Assembly (NCBI RefSeq): GCF_042427615.1
Contig: NZ_JBHMEZ010000012.1
Location: forward strand, 434,001 to 498,000
DNA: 64,000 bases
From: Formosa undariae
GTDB lineage: Bacteria; Bacteroidota; Bacteroidia; Flavobacteriales; Flavobacteriaceae
Direction: 5' to 3'
The notes below the pieces were generated by a model. The model was not told the origin of the DNA and did no database searches. It saw nothing but the letters and a program-made list of their open reading frames with translations. A program made the position numbers and the translations under genes. This document shows, piece by piece, positions 25,594 to 36,326 of the stretch (position 1 is its first letter; each line of letters begins with the position of its first letter).

Positions 25594-28500
25594 CTATTTT
25601 AACAATTTACTTGGCGGAAAACCAAATTGTTTCTTAAAGCATCTACTAAAATATAACGGATCGTTAAAACCAACGAGACTGGTGACCTCCGATACATTGT
25701 GCCTTTTCGTTTTTAAAAGTACAGCGGACTTCTTTAAACGCATGGTTCTTATAAATTCGTTTGGCGCCAAATCGGTTAACTCCTTTACTTTTCTATATAA
25801 TTTTGAAGAACTCATGCCTAACTCACTACACAGAAAACTTGTGGTTAAGTCCACATTATTTAGATTGTCTTCTATAAGTCTAGTGATGTTTTCCATTAAA
25901 TCTTTATCGATAGGAGAATGCGTCAACAAACTCACCTCACTCTCGACTTCTCCAGAAAACTTAGCTTTTAGATCTAAGCGGGTTTTTATAACATTTGCAA
26001 TCACCGTTTTTAGTAATGATGGATCAAAAGGTTTTACCAAATACCCATCTGCGCCTAAATCGTAGCCTTTTACTTTATCTTCATTTTCAGATAGTGCAGT
26101 AAGTAAAATCACAGGAATATGACTTATAAATTCATCGTTCTTTAACTCGTTACAAAATTCGAGTCCGCTCATAATAGGCATCATAACATCTGCCACACAT
26201 AGAATGGGTTTTATTTGACGACAAATCTGAAGTCCTTCTTCTCCATTTTCGGCTTCGTACACTTTATAGAAATCAGATAAATACTCTATTAAATACTTTC
26301 TAAGCTCTAAATTATCCTCAATAACTAATATCTTCTCTTTTATATCGGTATTAGTTGTAATCTTTTTTACGGCTTTATAATCTGGTATTTCTTGTGCGTC
26401 GTCACTCGATGTTTCGATTTCAAAAACCTCATCTTTATCGTAAAGGTCTCTAATTACAGGAATCTCTACAGTAAACACACTCCCCTTTCCAGGCTCACTA
26501 TACACACTAATAGTTCCTTTATGCAACTCGACTAAAGCTTTTACCAAAGATAATCCGATACCAGAACCGGTGTTATTTTCTTTACTATTTGTGGCTTGGT
26601 AGAATCTGGTAAATATTTTTTCTTGACTTCTTAAAGGAATTCCAATACCATCGTCGCTAACCTCTATAATTAAATAATCTTCCTTGCCTTCTTTCAGCTT
26701 TACATACAACTCCACATGCCCATATTTGTTTGTAAACTTAATGGCATTAGACAATAAATTGTATAAAATTTTATCGTATTTATCCCTGTCTATCCACCCG
26801 GATAATGCTTCATCTTCGGTATTAAAATTTAATTGAATTTGTTTATTATAGGCGAACTCTTTAAAGGAGTCAAATGTGTTTCTCGTATATAAAATAACGT
26901 CTGTTTTAGACACTTTTAGCTTCAATTCTCCGGTTTGCGCTTTTCTGAAATCTAACACTTGATTGACTAGATTTAGAAGTCTACTTGCATTTTTATGTAT
27001 CAGATTGTATTTGCTTCTTTGGTATTCTGTACTGCTATGCTCACCTTCTTCCATAAGTTGCTTTACAGGACCTAATATAAGCGTTAAAGGTGTTCTTAGT
27101 TCATGAGATATGTTTGTAAAAAAACGAAGCTTCTCATTGTTTAACTTAATATCTCGCTCTCTGTTTACTTTTTCTGTGACCAACTCTTGTTTTAAACGAA
27201 TACGGTTTTTAATTTCATTTCTTAAAATATAAGACACTAAAAACAGCAATAATACGAATAAACCCAGTGCTTGATACGTTAACCAAAATGGCGGATTTAC
27301 TTTTATAGCATAAGCCACCTCGTCGCTCCAAAGTCCGTCGCTATTACTAGATTTTATTCTGAACACATAATCGCCAGGAAACAAATTGGTATACTGTACA
27401 TTTCTAGAATTACTGCTTGTAGCTACCCAATTTTCATCGAAGCCTTCTAGCTTATATTCAAACTTGTTTAACTTTTCGTTTGCATAAGATGGGGACGAGA
27501 ACTGCAACGAGAAATTCCTGTTTTTATAATTAAGCTCGACGTTCTTAGATTCGTTAAAATCTACTCGTAAAGGCACTTCGTCATTAATCTCTAACCCTGG
27601 TGTTATTTCTTCATTCTGAATTTTAAACTCGGTAATAATAGGCTCTGGCGCTATACTATTTTCCTTAATGTTATAAGGTGAAAAATGAATCACACCATTT
27701 TTACCTCCCAGATATATATTAGAATTTTCAAAAACATAGAAACCACTTGAGCTAAAAACATCTAATCGGTTTCCGCTGTTAACATGATACACATTGTAGT
27801 CTTTCAAATTCTTTCTAAGCCTTGCAATACTATTATTATTCATATTTAGCCACAAATCTCCATTAGTATCCGTAACCATATCTGTGACCCATTTTCCAGC
27901 AAGCGCTTTGGGTTCTTTAACCGCTACAAAATTATTAGTATTGGTATCAAAAAAGGCAATTCCATTTCGGGTGGCAGCCCAAAGTTTCCCTTCATGGTCA
28001 AATGTAATATCACTCACATTATTATGTGGCAGCCCCGTCTTTGTTAAGGTAGAGGTTTTATAAACCACCATAGATTTCGAATCTATTTTGTACTGTATTA
28101 CACCTGTTTCTGTAGCAAACCAAAATATATTATTCGTCTCCTTTAAAATTTCGTTTATTTCATACCCTTTTAATAATGTGCCTGTTGTGGTATTTAACTC
28201 CAAAGTACGCGTATTTAATGCGGTTGCACCTTCCCCAAAAGACCCTAACATGATGTGATCTTCGCCCATGTTTTCGAAGGCGAATACCGGCGATTTCTCG
28301 AAACCTACATCTATAACTTGAGAGGTGTTTTTTAAGTAATCGTAAATCATTAATTCCCCATTCCACAACCCGCAATAAAAAACGTTACCGTCTATAGAAT
28401 AAATACTCGCTATATCGCTTTGGTTATTATAAAGCGGTAAAAACCGATCACCATCTGAAATAAACAAACCGTTATGCCTTGTAGCAACAATAGTTTCCTG

Positions 28501-29631
28501 ATTATAGGTTTTAGAAAACCCTCTAATTCTTGGCACTTGATTCCCTATAGAACGAGAAATATCTTTATTAATATTGAATTGATTTCCGTACGGATCGTAT
28601 TTATCTAAACCGTCTTCTGTACCAATCCAAAGCACCCCTGAATTATCAAAATATAAAGCGGAAACTAGATTATCTACTATTGAAGTATCATCAGATAAAA
28701 CCGAATAATACCATTTAAAATCGCCGTGTTGAATATCCTCTAACTGATCGCAAACAATAAGACCGCCCAAAGTCCCCAACCAATATTTACCATCCGGCGC
28801 TTGTGCAATCGATAAAAAGTATGGCCCTAAATTCCCTCTAGTCTCGTTATTTTCGATGTAGAGATTTTCAAAACGGTTTAATGTTTTATTTAGTTTGTAA
28901 AGGCCTTCTCTAGTACCCGCAAAAATATCGGACTTGCCATCTTGATATATAAAATTCAGGTATGGGTTTTTATCTTTAGAATGGGGTATATCTAGCGTAT
29001 AGGTATACACTTGATCAACATCTCCTTTCTGATTTAATGAGATTCTAGCAACAGACGCGCTATCGTAACTACCAATCCAAATGGACCCATTTTTATCTTC
29101 AAAAATCTCTTTGACATAGCTAAAACCTTCGATATTTATTTTTTCGAATCTTTCTTCTTCTAAAAAGAATAAATAAAGTCCAGCCGTTTTAGTTCCCACC
29201 CAAACGCGTTTGTTTTTATCTATAAATACTGACCTAATTTCCTCATCCTGCAAACTATTCCCATCTTCTGGGTTTGGCAGAAACGTGGTAAACTCATGCG
29301 TATCTGTTTTATATAACGTCAGTCCTTTTCTTGTACCTATCCAAAGATTATTAGATTCTTCATCAAACTCTAAAGCCGTAATATCGTCATGCTGAATTTT
29401 ACTCCCGCCTTCTTGATCGCTAGAATAGGTTTTAAATTCATAGCCATCAAACCGATTAAGCCCTGAAAAGGTTCCTATCCATAAAAAACCATGTTTATCT
29501 TGTACAATGTGACGTATTGAATTATGAGACAACCCGCCATTATCATTGTAATGCTCAAATTTCACACTCTGGGATTGAGCGCAAAAAAAAGTCATGAAGA
29601 ATAAGATGGTAATACTAAAATGTAGTCTCAT
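25594..29631 (-). CDS. Hybrid two-component system protein (sensor kinase + response regulator + AraC)
   Basis: About 1345 residues from the ATG at 29631; a TTG at 29640 would add three. Order: signal peptide (ITILFFMTFFCAQSQS), periplasmic two-propeller sensor of Reg_prop repeats (HGFLWIGTFSGLNRFDGYEF and many like it, about 20-690), Y_Y_Y domain (about 700-770), one membrane helix (ALGLFVLLLFLVSYIL, about 780-800), HisKA with SHELRTPLTLI (His about 843), HATPase (NLLSNAIKF, DDGIGIP, GSGIGLSL), receiver with ADVMMPIMSG (Asp about 1148) and a C-terminal AraC helix-turn-helix ending FKKQFGFPPSKL. Such one-protein systems sense an oligosaccharide in the periplasm and activate their locus. Here the likely targets are the 21-bp-spaced repeats before susC, the DUF1080 gene and the lyase gene. 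Confidence 0.95.
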   Translation of the reverse strand: MRLHFSITILFFMTFFCAQSQSVKFEHYNDNGGLSHNSIRHIVQDKHGFLWIGTFSGLNRFDGYEFKTYSSDQEGGSKIQHDDITALEFDEESNNLWIGTRKGLTLYKTDTHEFTTFLPNPEDGNSLQDEEIRSVFIDKNKRVWVGTKTAGLYLFFLEEERFEKINIEGFSYVKEIFEDKNGSIWIGSYDSASVARISLNQKGDVDQVYTYTLDIPHSKDKNPYLNFIYQDGKSDIFAGTREGLYKLNKTLNRFENLYIENNETRGNLGPYFLSIAQAPDGKYWLGTLGGLIVCDQLEDIQHGDFKWYYSVLSDDTSIVDNLVSALYFDNSGVLWIGTEDGLDKYDPYGNQFNINKDISRSIGNQVPRIRGFSKTYNQETIVATRHNGLFISDGDRFLPLYNNQSDIASIYSIDGNVFYCGLWNGELMIYDYLKNTSQVIDVGFEKSPVFAFENMGEDHIMLGSFGEGATALNTRTLELNTTTGTLLKGYEINEILKETNNIFWFATETGVIQYKIDSKSMVVYKTSTLTKTGLPHNNVSDITFDHEGKLWAATRNGIAFFDTNTNNFVAVKEPKALAGKWVTDMVTDTNGDLWLNMNNNSIARLRKNLKDYNVYHVNSGNRLDVFSSSGFYVFENSNIYLGGKNGVIHFSPYNIKENSIAPEPIITEFKIQNEEITPGLEINDEVPLRVDFNESKNVELNYKNRNFSLQFSSPSYANEKLNKFEYKLEGFDENWVATSSNSRNVQYTNLFPGDYVFRIKSSNSDGLWSDEVAYAIKVNPPFWLTYQALGLFVLLLFLVSYILRNEIKNRIRLKQELVTEKVNRERDIKLNNEKLRFFTNISHELRTPLTLILGPVKQLMEEGEHSSTEYQRSKYNLIHKNASRLLNLVNQVLDFRKAQTGELKLKVSKTDVILYTRNTFDSFKEFAYNKQIQLNFNTEDEALSGWIDRDKYDKILYNLLSNAIKFTNKYGHVELYVKLKEGKEDYLIIEVSDDGIGIPLRSQEKIFTRFYQATNSKENNTGSGIGLSLVKALVELHKGTISVYSEPGKGSVFTVEIPVIRDLYDKDEVFEIETSSDDAQEIPDYKAVKKITTNTDIKEKILVIEDNLELRKYLIEYLSDFYKVYEAENGEEGLQICRQIKPILCVADVMMPIMSGLEFCNELKNDEFISHIPVILLTALSENEDKVKGYDLGADGYLVKPFDPSLLKTVIANVIKTRLDLKAKFSGEVESEVSLLTHSPIDKDLMENITRLIEDNLNNVDLTTSFLCSELGMSSSKLYRKVKELTDLAPNEFIRTMRLKKSAVLLKTKRHNVSEVTSLVGFNDPLYFSRCFKKQFGFPPSKLLK

Positions 29632-29640
29632 TAAATACAA

Positions 29641-31479
29641 TTATGATTTTATTGTTTCTATGGTATTGGTGCTTAGATTTATTTTAAAATGATCTGAAGG
29701 CTTTCCATGCCTTGTCTTTCTAAAAATCTTAGACCATAATTGATAGAACGGGTCTTCTGAGTTTATTAATTGATTGCAAACGAACTCGTATTGTTTTAAG
29801 CGATTTTCACCAATATCTGTTATCGCCAATGCATCTGCACTATGCAATCTATAAAAATCATAAATCATATCAAAACCAGTCCAAGATTCAAAATCTTTTA
29901 AAGATAATTCTTCTGAAATTAATTCTTTAGATATCTCGTCTTGATTAAACTCATTTATTAATAATAAATCTTTTCCCGAAGAATTAATCAAGGATTCAGA
30001 GACTGATTTCGGCCAATCTTTTGGTAGAAATCTTAGGCGTACCAATTCTTTTAAATGCCATGCAGAAAACGCTTTATAATCTTTAGCCTTTAAAATATCC
30101 TTGTTCCAAATTGAAGCAGATTCCTGTTCCTTTAAATAATCATACTCTTGTTGGTATAATGAAAACAAACTATTGAATTCTGGAACAGCATCAATAACCA
30201 CCGTTTCAACTTCAAATTCAGTATTATTTTTAATCGATAGAATTTTATAGGCAGGCATATAAGCCGCTAAAGACGGACTTTGAATATTAAATAATGCATG
30301 CCCTTTTGTACTCGTTCTAACTCCTGTATCGTTTATATGCATGTGCCCTCCAAAATGAATTTGAATCCCTGCATCTGCAAAGGTTTCGGCAACGTCTTCC
30401 TTAGGCACACGATGTAATTGCATTTTATCGGCTCCAAAGAAGTGCTTCATATCTTCGGAAGCATCATCGTTAAAATCGACCATCGGATAATGACTAAAAG
30501 CAATCAATATTTTCCCGTTTTGCTTTGCTTGTGCTGCTACGTTTTTTACCCAAGCGATTAAATGACTTTTCTGTAAAAGCACATTATTATACCCGATACT
30601 TGCTCCAGAAAAATCTTTCGGATTATTTGAAGTTTCAGATAATTCTGTATTCGGAACATATACATTCGCATCGATAGCCAATAACCAAACGCCGTCTGTA
30701 GGCTCTACTAAATAACTCGCATCGGGATGAAAATTATGCGCACCAACCGGATACACCCTTTTACTTAACTCCGATTGTTCCTGAGCTTTTTCTAAGGAAT
30801 AATTGTTATAATTATAGGTTGAAAAAGGGGTTTCCCAATACAGGTATTTCTTCTGTGGATAGAAACCAAACGCAGACATTTCATTTAAAATCTCATCGTA
30901 TCCCCATTTTTTAATTTCTGAAGTTATAATGGGCTTCAATTGGCCACTGACCTCAGCTTTTAAATTTTCTGATGAACTGACAATGATTTGTTCTTGACCA
31001 CCTTCACCTAAAAAATCGGTTTTACCCGCTTCTTGAACAAACGGTCTTACAGGGTCATGATTTCCTGTGGTCGCAAAAAATAAAATGCCATATTTAGCCG
31101 TATACGCATCTAATATTTTACGCAGCCCTTTTACATGTATTGGTTGACCATCGTCACTAAAATCGCCCGGAAGCGCAACATATTTTATGCCTCTGGCTGC
31201 GATATCATCTAGGGCCGCTAAAAACGCAAAGTAATTCTCATTAAAAAGTCGTGTAGATGTTAATTGCGCCTGCATGGTTCGGATATTCACAAATGTGCCG
31301 GTTTCAGGGTTTTTTATTCCTTTGTAATCCGCATCTTCAAAATGGGCATAAATATCCTGAAAATGGGCATCGGCAATAAAAGCAATCTCTACGGTCTTAA
31401 ATTCTGGTTGTAGTTTCTTGGCACAAGAGACCATTGTAAGCAGAACGCATAGCAGTATAAATTGGTTTTGAAATCTCAT
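29641..31479 (-). CDS. Calcineurin-like metallophosphoesterase lipoprotein
   Basis: 612 residues. Signal peptide with lipobox LLTMVSC (Cys about 19), so it should be membrane-anchored and periplasmic or surface-exposed. The dinuclear-metal phosphoesterase motifs are complete: ADAHF, PGDFSDDG, TTGNHDP, AFSHYP and FGGHMH. A ~200-residue helical C-terminal part is of unknown role. It abuts the hybrid regulator (stop 29641, regulator start at 29631) and follows GH115 by 13 bases. In a locus with a PI-PLC and inositol oxygenase, a likely job is removing phosphate from an inositol-phosphate product; other phosphomonoesters or diesters are possible. Confidence 0.85.
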   Translation of the reverse strand: MRFQNQFILLCVLLTMVSCAKKLQPEFKTVEIAFIADAHFQDIYAHFEDADYKGIKNPETGTFVNIRTMQAQLTSTRLFNENYFAFLAALDDIAARGIKYVALPGDFSDDGQPIHVKGLRKILDAYTAKYGILFFATTGNHDPVRPFVQEAGKTDFLGEGGQEQIIVSSSENLKAEVSGQLKPIITSEIKKWGYDEILNEMSAFGFYPQKKYLYWETPFSTYNYNNYSLEKAQEQSELSKRVYPVGAHNFHPDASYLVEPTDGVWLLAIDANVYVPNTELSETSNNPKDFSGASIGYNNVLLQKSHLIAWVKNVAAQAKQNGKILIAFSHYPMVDFNDDASEDMKHFFGADKMQLHRVPKEDVAETFADAGIQIHFGGHMHINDTGVRTSTKGHALFNIQSPSLAAYMPAYKILSIKNNTEFEVETVVIDAVPEFNSLFSLYQQEYDYLKEQESASIWNKDILKAKDYKAFSAWHLKELVRLRFLPKDWPKSVSESLINSSGKDLLLINEFNQDEISKELISEELSLKDFESWTGFDMIYDFYRLHSADALAITDIGENRLKQYEFVCNQLINSEDPFYQLWSKIFRKTRHGKPSDHFKINLSTNTIETIKS

Positions 31480-31492
31480 AGGGTAATGCTCA

Positions 31493-34465
31493 TTATTCTT
31501 TTAAAGTTTGTTTCGGGAAACTATAACTCTGTTTCCACCCACCCAAATCTATTAAAACTTGGTCTAATATAACACCTGGATCTACCATCCAAATTTTCAA
31601 AGTATGTTTCCCGGCTTTATTCACGATTTGGTTTACAGACTGTACAGAAGCATTTTTAAGTACATTTTCTTTCCAGGCTTCACTGCGTCCAGAAGTTTGA
31701 AAATCAACAATTACCGGTTCTGCATCATCAATAGCAACGGCACAGCGCACTCCTATTCCGGCATGTGGTGCATGGGTTGGCACTGCTTGTAAATTTACGG
31801 CAACTTCTCCAAAATTAAAGGTATAAAAATCGTATTCTAAAACAGGACTCTTGGTTTTTATTTCATCTGCTTTTAAAATTGGAGTGGCATTTCTCGGCAA
31901 GGCAGTAATCACCTTATTGGTATACCCCATGCCTTCAAAAATCTCCCAATGTGCTTCTAGCCCCTCTTTTTTACGTGTATAATGTTCTGCATTAATGGAT
32001 ACAAATCCTTTATCTTCGACAAAACCTTTATAGCCTTTTAAAGCTTCTAATTTAGGATTAAAAACAGATATTCCGATAGTTGTTGTTTTGCCATCCGACA
32101 TAAAATCGATACCACTATTTACTTTATAACTTGGCGGAATCAACTGAAAATCGTGACCTAAAGGTGCTTCTTTCTTATTTTCACCTTTCGGAACTTTATC
32201 CCAATCTATGGTGACCCAAATTCGTTTTTCTCCTTTTCCCGAGCTAGTATTCAGTATTCCTTTACTTTCTGATAATTTTATCCATTCGGCTTTAGGTTTT
32301 GCTTCCCAATTCACCATGCCTTCTCCATTTACAAACACATCGATAAAATAGCTGCTATTGGTGTAGCTATTAAAAACAGGCAATACATCGGCATAACTAT
32401 TAATCACATCTTGATTCACCTCCATTTGATACCCTTCTAATGCCAAGCCTAAACTCGCCTTATTTTCGGTATTTACATATGCTAACGATGGTTGTGCGAA
32501 CACAGGTAAAAAACGTGGCGACATGGTCATGATATGATTCCATTTTCCGTTTTTTAACGTCGTATTGTAATAATCGGTTTCTTTTTCTATTCTTAAGTAA
32601 GATTCTTTTGAAAGCTTTCCGAAATAATTAGCACTTTCCCGATTCTGCTTAGCCGTAAATTTATTCTTAAAACTATACAACCACTTTTGATTTAATTTTG
32701 AAGCGCCAATAACTGGATAATACACCAGTTGATAAAACGCATCCTTTCTATTTTCAGGTATGGCATTATATAAATCCTCAGTCGTTTCAACTAAGCTTTG
32801 GTAACTGTTAATCCGAGTCGAAACCTCATCGTTATAATGAAACTGCGTTAATTCTGTTTCGCCTTCTTTGGTTACGGGTTCCACTTGACTCCAAGCCATA
32901 AACTCAGGTCTTCTAATATATGCCAAACGATTATTTTCGAACATCAGCGCGGTGATGTCTTTAGCTGAAGTAGCTCCAAATTCTCGTGCAGACCAATCCA
33001 TCATATGATTTTTTACGGCTGTACTTTTATCGAAATCACTCATATCCCAAGCCATATCTAAAAACAACTCAATATTGTATTCGTGTGGTTTGATATCTCC
33101 ACAATTCAAAATCCAAATATCTTTAGATTGAAACGTGTAGGCTTTCGACATTTCTTCCCACATTAATACGGGATTTGTAGAATTTAACCACAAGTAATCG
33201 TGAGGTCTTCCCCAATACGATGTATGATAATACACGCCGGCGCCACCTGCGCGTTTTTGCTCTTCGGGATTACTTAATTGACGGATATACCCATAATTAT
33301 CGTCCGTCCAAACTAATGTTATATCTTCTGGTAATTTCAATCCGCTTTGGTAATATTTCAGCACTTCTTTATAAGGCACAAAGGCCTGCGGAATAGTATT
33401 CGGATTCTTTTTGGTTTCCGATTTTAGAATACTACGTTGGTCGGTAATTACTTGCTCTAAAAGTTGTACTTGAGAATCGGTATCGTCTTCACCAACTATC
33501 ATAGGCGAATCGTGTTCTCCACGCATACCTGTAGTATAAATCCCTTCAAAATCAGCCGTCTCTTTTACACGCTTTTTGAAGAAATTCTTAATAGTTTCAG
33601 CATTCGTATCGTATCGATATTCTCCCATCGTAGCATGTTTCCATTCGGTGTTGAAATTACTCAGCATCGGTTCTGCATGCGAAGTTCCAACCACAATGGC
33701 ATAATCATCGGCTACCAATTTGTTATTTGGATACGAATAAAAGGGTTTAGTGCTTGAGTGCATCGCGGGCCAAATAGTATTGGCGCGTAATCGCAATAGC
33801 AATTCAAATACTTTGGCATACGTTTTTGGACCAATATCACCTGTTTCTGGCTCGAAATTTAAAGCTGCCCAACGTTGTAATCCCCAATCTTCATCATTTA
33901 AAAATACACCGCGATATTTCACCGATGGACTTTTAGACACCTTATTTTCAACAGCAATTTTTATGCTTTCACGTTTATCTGGCGTGACATCTGCCCACCA
34001 TTCCCATGGCGAAACGCCCATCATTCTAGAAAGTTCTAAAATCCCATATGCAGTTCCTCTTCTATCACTTCCAACCACAACTAAAGCTTTATCAACGCCT
34101 TTTATAGGATTCTCTACCACCTGAATGGCATAGCGCTCCCACTGATCTTTAAACTGCGAAACATCAATTTTACCTTTGGAAATTAAGGCATCAATCCAAC
34201 TGTTTCCACCAATCGTTCCTGCTAGAATAATTTGAGAATCATTCGTTTTTTTGGTGTTGACTGAAATCTTTTTATTTGAAATATTGAAGACATCTTTCGT
34301 GAAAATTTCCGCAGCAATCTGCACGACTTTCGCATCGTTCTTATCTATTAAAATAGAAGTCGACACATCTCCATCCACAATTATAAATTCTGAGATAGTA
34401 GATTTTTGAGCGTTTAAGACTATAACCTGAGAACAGATTACTAGTAAAAGTATTTTTTTAAGCAT
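31493..34465 (-). CDS. GH115 family alpha-glucuronidase
   Basis: 990 residues, full length for GH115. Signal peptide (LKKILLLVICSQVIVLNAQ). N-terminal domain, then the catalytic barrel with GVSPWEWWADVTPDKR, FLNDEDWGLQRWAALNFEP and WTDDNYGYIRQLSNPEEQ, then the helical domain and a C-terminal beta domain ending in the IWMVDPGVILDQVLIDLGG strand typical of the family. Characterised members remove 4-O-methyl-D-glucuronic or D-glucuronic acid that is alpha-linked to xylan or arabinogalactan side chains. It lies 4 bases after the esterase/PI-PLC fusion gene and 13 before the phosphatase. The gene set hints that the acceptor here might be inositol rather than xylose. Confidence 0.93.
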   Translation of the reverse strand: MLKKILLLVICSQVIVLNAQKSTISEFIIVDGDVSTSILIDKNDAKVVQIAAEIFTKDVFNISNKKISVNTKKTNDSQIILAGTIGGNSWIDALISKGKIDVSQFKDQWERYAIQVVENPIKGVDKALVVVGSDRRGTAYGILELSRMMGVSPWEWWADVTPDKRESIKIAVENKVSKSPSVKYRGVFLNDEDWGLQRWAALNFEPETGDIGPKTYAKVFELLLRLRANTIWPAMHSSTKPFYSYPNNKLVADDYAIVVGTSHAEPMLSNFNTEWKHATMGEYRYDTNAETIKNFFKKRVKETADFEGIYTTGMRGEHDSPMIVGEDDTDSQVQLLEQVITDQRSILKSETKKNPNTIPQAFVPYKEVLKYYQSGLKLPEDITLVWTDDNYGYIRQLSNPEEQKRAGGAGVYYHTSYWGRPHDYLWLNSTNPVLMWEEMSKAYTFQSKDIWILNCGDIKPHEYNIELFLDMAWDMSDFDKSTAVKNHMMDWSAREFGATSAKDITALMFENNRLAYIRRPEFMAWSQVEPVTKEGETELTQFHYNDEVSTRINSYQSLVETTEDLYNAIPENRKDAFYQLVYYPVIGASKLNQKWLYSFKNKFTAKQNRESANYFGKLSKESYLRIEKETDYYNTTLKNGKWNHIMTMSPRFLPVFAQPSLAYVNTENKASLGLALEGYQMEVNQDVINSYADVLPVFNSYTNSSYFIDVFVNGEGMVNWEAKPKAEWIKLSESKGILNTSSGKGEKRIWVTIDWDKVPKGENKKEAPLGHDFQLIPPSYKVNSGIDFMSDGKTTTIGISVFNPKLEALKGYKGFVEDKGFVSINAEHYTRKKEGLEAHWEIFEGMGYTNKVITALPRNATPILKADEIKTKSPVLEYDFYTFNFGEVAVNLQAVPTHAPHAGIGVRCAVAIDDAEPVIVDFQTSGRSEAWKENVLKNASVQSVNQIVNKAGKHTLKIWMVDPGVILDQVLIDLGGWKQSYSFPKQTLKE

Positions 34466-34469
34466 AATG

Positions 34470-36308
34470 CTATTTTTTTATTTTTTCGTAAGTACCATCT
34501 TCAAAAATCACTTTAAATTGAGATTCAAATAAAGTAGATGGAATATAATAATCGGTTGAAATCACTTGAGCACCGGATGCCTCCGCCTTTTCAAACCGTT
34601 CATAAGAATTTGTGCGCGCCTCTTTAGTCCCTGCATCGGCTCGGGTTCTTACCATATAGCCTTTTGAGACCAAATCGTGTATGTAATCGAAATTTTTAAT
34701 CGGATCGTTCACAATTCTAAATGCCGATTCAGGATTTCCTTCTGTGCTATTCACAAATAAAACGCGGTTTTTTAATGATGGATGATCTTCTAAATAACGA
34801 TTTATCTTATCCTCTTTTTCATCTAGAACAAATAAAAAATGACCTTTTACCGTATCTAAATCTGGCCATCCTTTGGTTAAAATGGCGTCTTCCAAAGTTT
34901 CATATTCACCACGAACTAAATCCGGAGTAATCAATTTATCTTCACTAAAAACGGATCTAATTTCTTTATCAATTTCATTTAAAGCCTCTGTTGTAAAAGG
35001 CAGTGGATCCCGTGTGTTTTTCACTTTTTGATCTTTGGAGTTTATAAGGATAATAACAGGAAGATGGTTTGTATTTTTATCCGACCACGCTTTCATGGCC
35101 TGTAAACCGTCCTTAAACAGTAAATGATGACTTCTAAAATCGACATCTTGAACATGAAAAAGCTTTAATCCTGGAGTTTGTAATTTATTCTCTTCATCGT
35201 AAGGCAAAGGGGTTTTAAGTTTTAATTTCACCCAACTTAAACCTTGTGGTTTTGAAAAATGACCGCCTTTAGGGTCGTAAAACACATCCAATTCTAAATT
35301 ACGTAAACCTAAATTTAATTGATCTTTCAGAGAGATATGTTCATATTGTAAACTTTGGGCCGTCTTTGAATCCATTACATTTATAATGTTCCATAACGGT
35401 GGTTCTATGGCAATTTTATATGAATTATGACTTCCAATCACCTGAATATCATTTAACTTTTTTGGATTTAAAGTTTTTTCAAGCCATATTTCCGCAAGTC
35501 CTGGCCATGTTTCGGCCGCTATATTTCCTTTTCGCAATCCGTAACCATGTCCGCCTTCTGGCAACATATGATATTCTACAGCCGTATTATTATCTCGTAA
35601 CGCTTGAGCCATCACGACACTACTATTTCCATAATTATCATCGGTTGTTCCAAAAATAAAAAATGGAGGTGTGTTTGTATTTAATTTTAATTCTGGACTT
35701 AAACTTTTATGGTCGCCTTTATCCAAATAAGCGGGATAAATAAGCATAGTGAAATCTGGACGACTAGAAACCTCATCGGCTCCATCTACGTAAGCATAAG
35801 ATATTTTCTGATAGTTAGTGGTAATATTAGCAGACAAATGTCCGCCAGCAGAAAAGCCCATCACCCCAACTTTTCGCGGATCTAAATTATAATCGGTCGC
35901 TTTGCTACGTACCAAACGCATCGCTCTTTGTGCATCTTGCAAAGCCCCTGCTCTATTATTTGGTACACGATATTCTAATACAAAAGCCGTATAGCCCAAA
36001 CTATTTAGCCATTCGGCAACCTCTGTTCCTTCCTTATCAAACGCTAATATATTATAAGCACCACCTGGACACACTATAATTCCGGCTTTAGAACGGTTAG
36101 GTTTTTCAGGTTTGAATACCGTTAACATAGGATTAGTAACGTTTGTTAATCTAATCACATTACCACTGGTATTCTCTGATTGCTCGGCAGCATGTTTTGG
36201 CCCTGTTTGGTTTGGAACTTTATCCGGCCATAACATGAGAGTATCTCTAGTTTGTGCCGAAAGAGAACATGTAAAAAGAAAACTGATAATCAATAAAGTG
36301 AACTTCAT
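34470..36308 (-). CDS. Fusion: carbohydrate esterase/lipase-like domain + Ca-dependent phosphoinositide PLC domain
   Basis: 612 residues with a signal peptide (LLIISFLFTCSLSAQ). Residues ~20-285 are an alpha/beta hydrolase of the acetylxylan-esterase/BD-FAE type: oxyanion CPGGAYNILAF, nucleophile elbow GFSAGGHLS, acid in FGTTDDNYG and His in PEGGHGYGLR. After a short linker, residues ~287-612 match the Ca-dependent PI-PLC family (PF16670-like): IGSHNSYK with the first catalytic His (about 294), LRNLELDVFYDPKGGHF with metal ligands and the second His, and FHVQDVDFRS. The second half should split a phosphoinositide-type bond between inositol phosphate and a lipid; the first half removes acyl groups. 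The fused layout means both act on one exported substrate. Confidence 0.85.
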   Translation of the reverse strand: MKFTLLIISFLFTCSLSAQTRDTLMLWPDKVPNQTGPKHAAEQSENTSGNVIRLTNVTNPMLTVFKPEKPNRSKAGIIVCPGGAYNILAFDKEGTEVAEWLNSLGYTAFVLEYRVPNNRAGALQDAQRAMRLVRSKATDYNLDPRKVGVMGFSAGGHLSANITTNYQKISYAYVDGADEVSSRPDFTMLIYPAYLDKGDHKSLSPELKLNTNTPPFFIFGTTDDNYGNSSVVMAQALRDNNTAVEYHMLPEGGHGYGLRKGNIAAETWPGLAEIWLEKTLNPKKLNDIQVIGSHNSYKIAIEPPLWNIINVMDSKTAQSLQYEHISLKDQLNLGLRNLELDVFYDPKGGHFSKPQGLSWVKLKLKTPLPYDEENKLQTPGLKLFHVQDVDFRSHHLLFKDGLQAMKAWSDKNTNHLPVIILINSKDQKVKNTRDPLPFTTEALNEIDKEIRSVFSEDKLITPDLVRGEYETLEDAILTKGWPDLDTVKGHFLFVLDEKEDKINRYLEDHPSLKNRVLFVNSTEGNPESAFRIVNDPIKNFDYIHDLVSKGYMVRTRADAGTKEARTNSYERFEKAEASGAQVISTDYYIPSTLFESQFKVIFEDGTYEKIKK

Positions 36309-36326
36309 AATAAAATTAGATCAGGG

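Noticed and set aside
25520..26065. 181-codon + strand frame opposite the regulator's C terminus
   Set aside because: It is the antisense of the receiver and AraC domains; its composition mirrors that gene.
33464..34124. Two ~100-codon + strand frames opposite GH115
   Set aside because: Antisense shadows of a well-supported enzyme gene.
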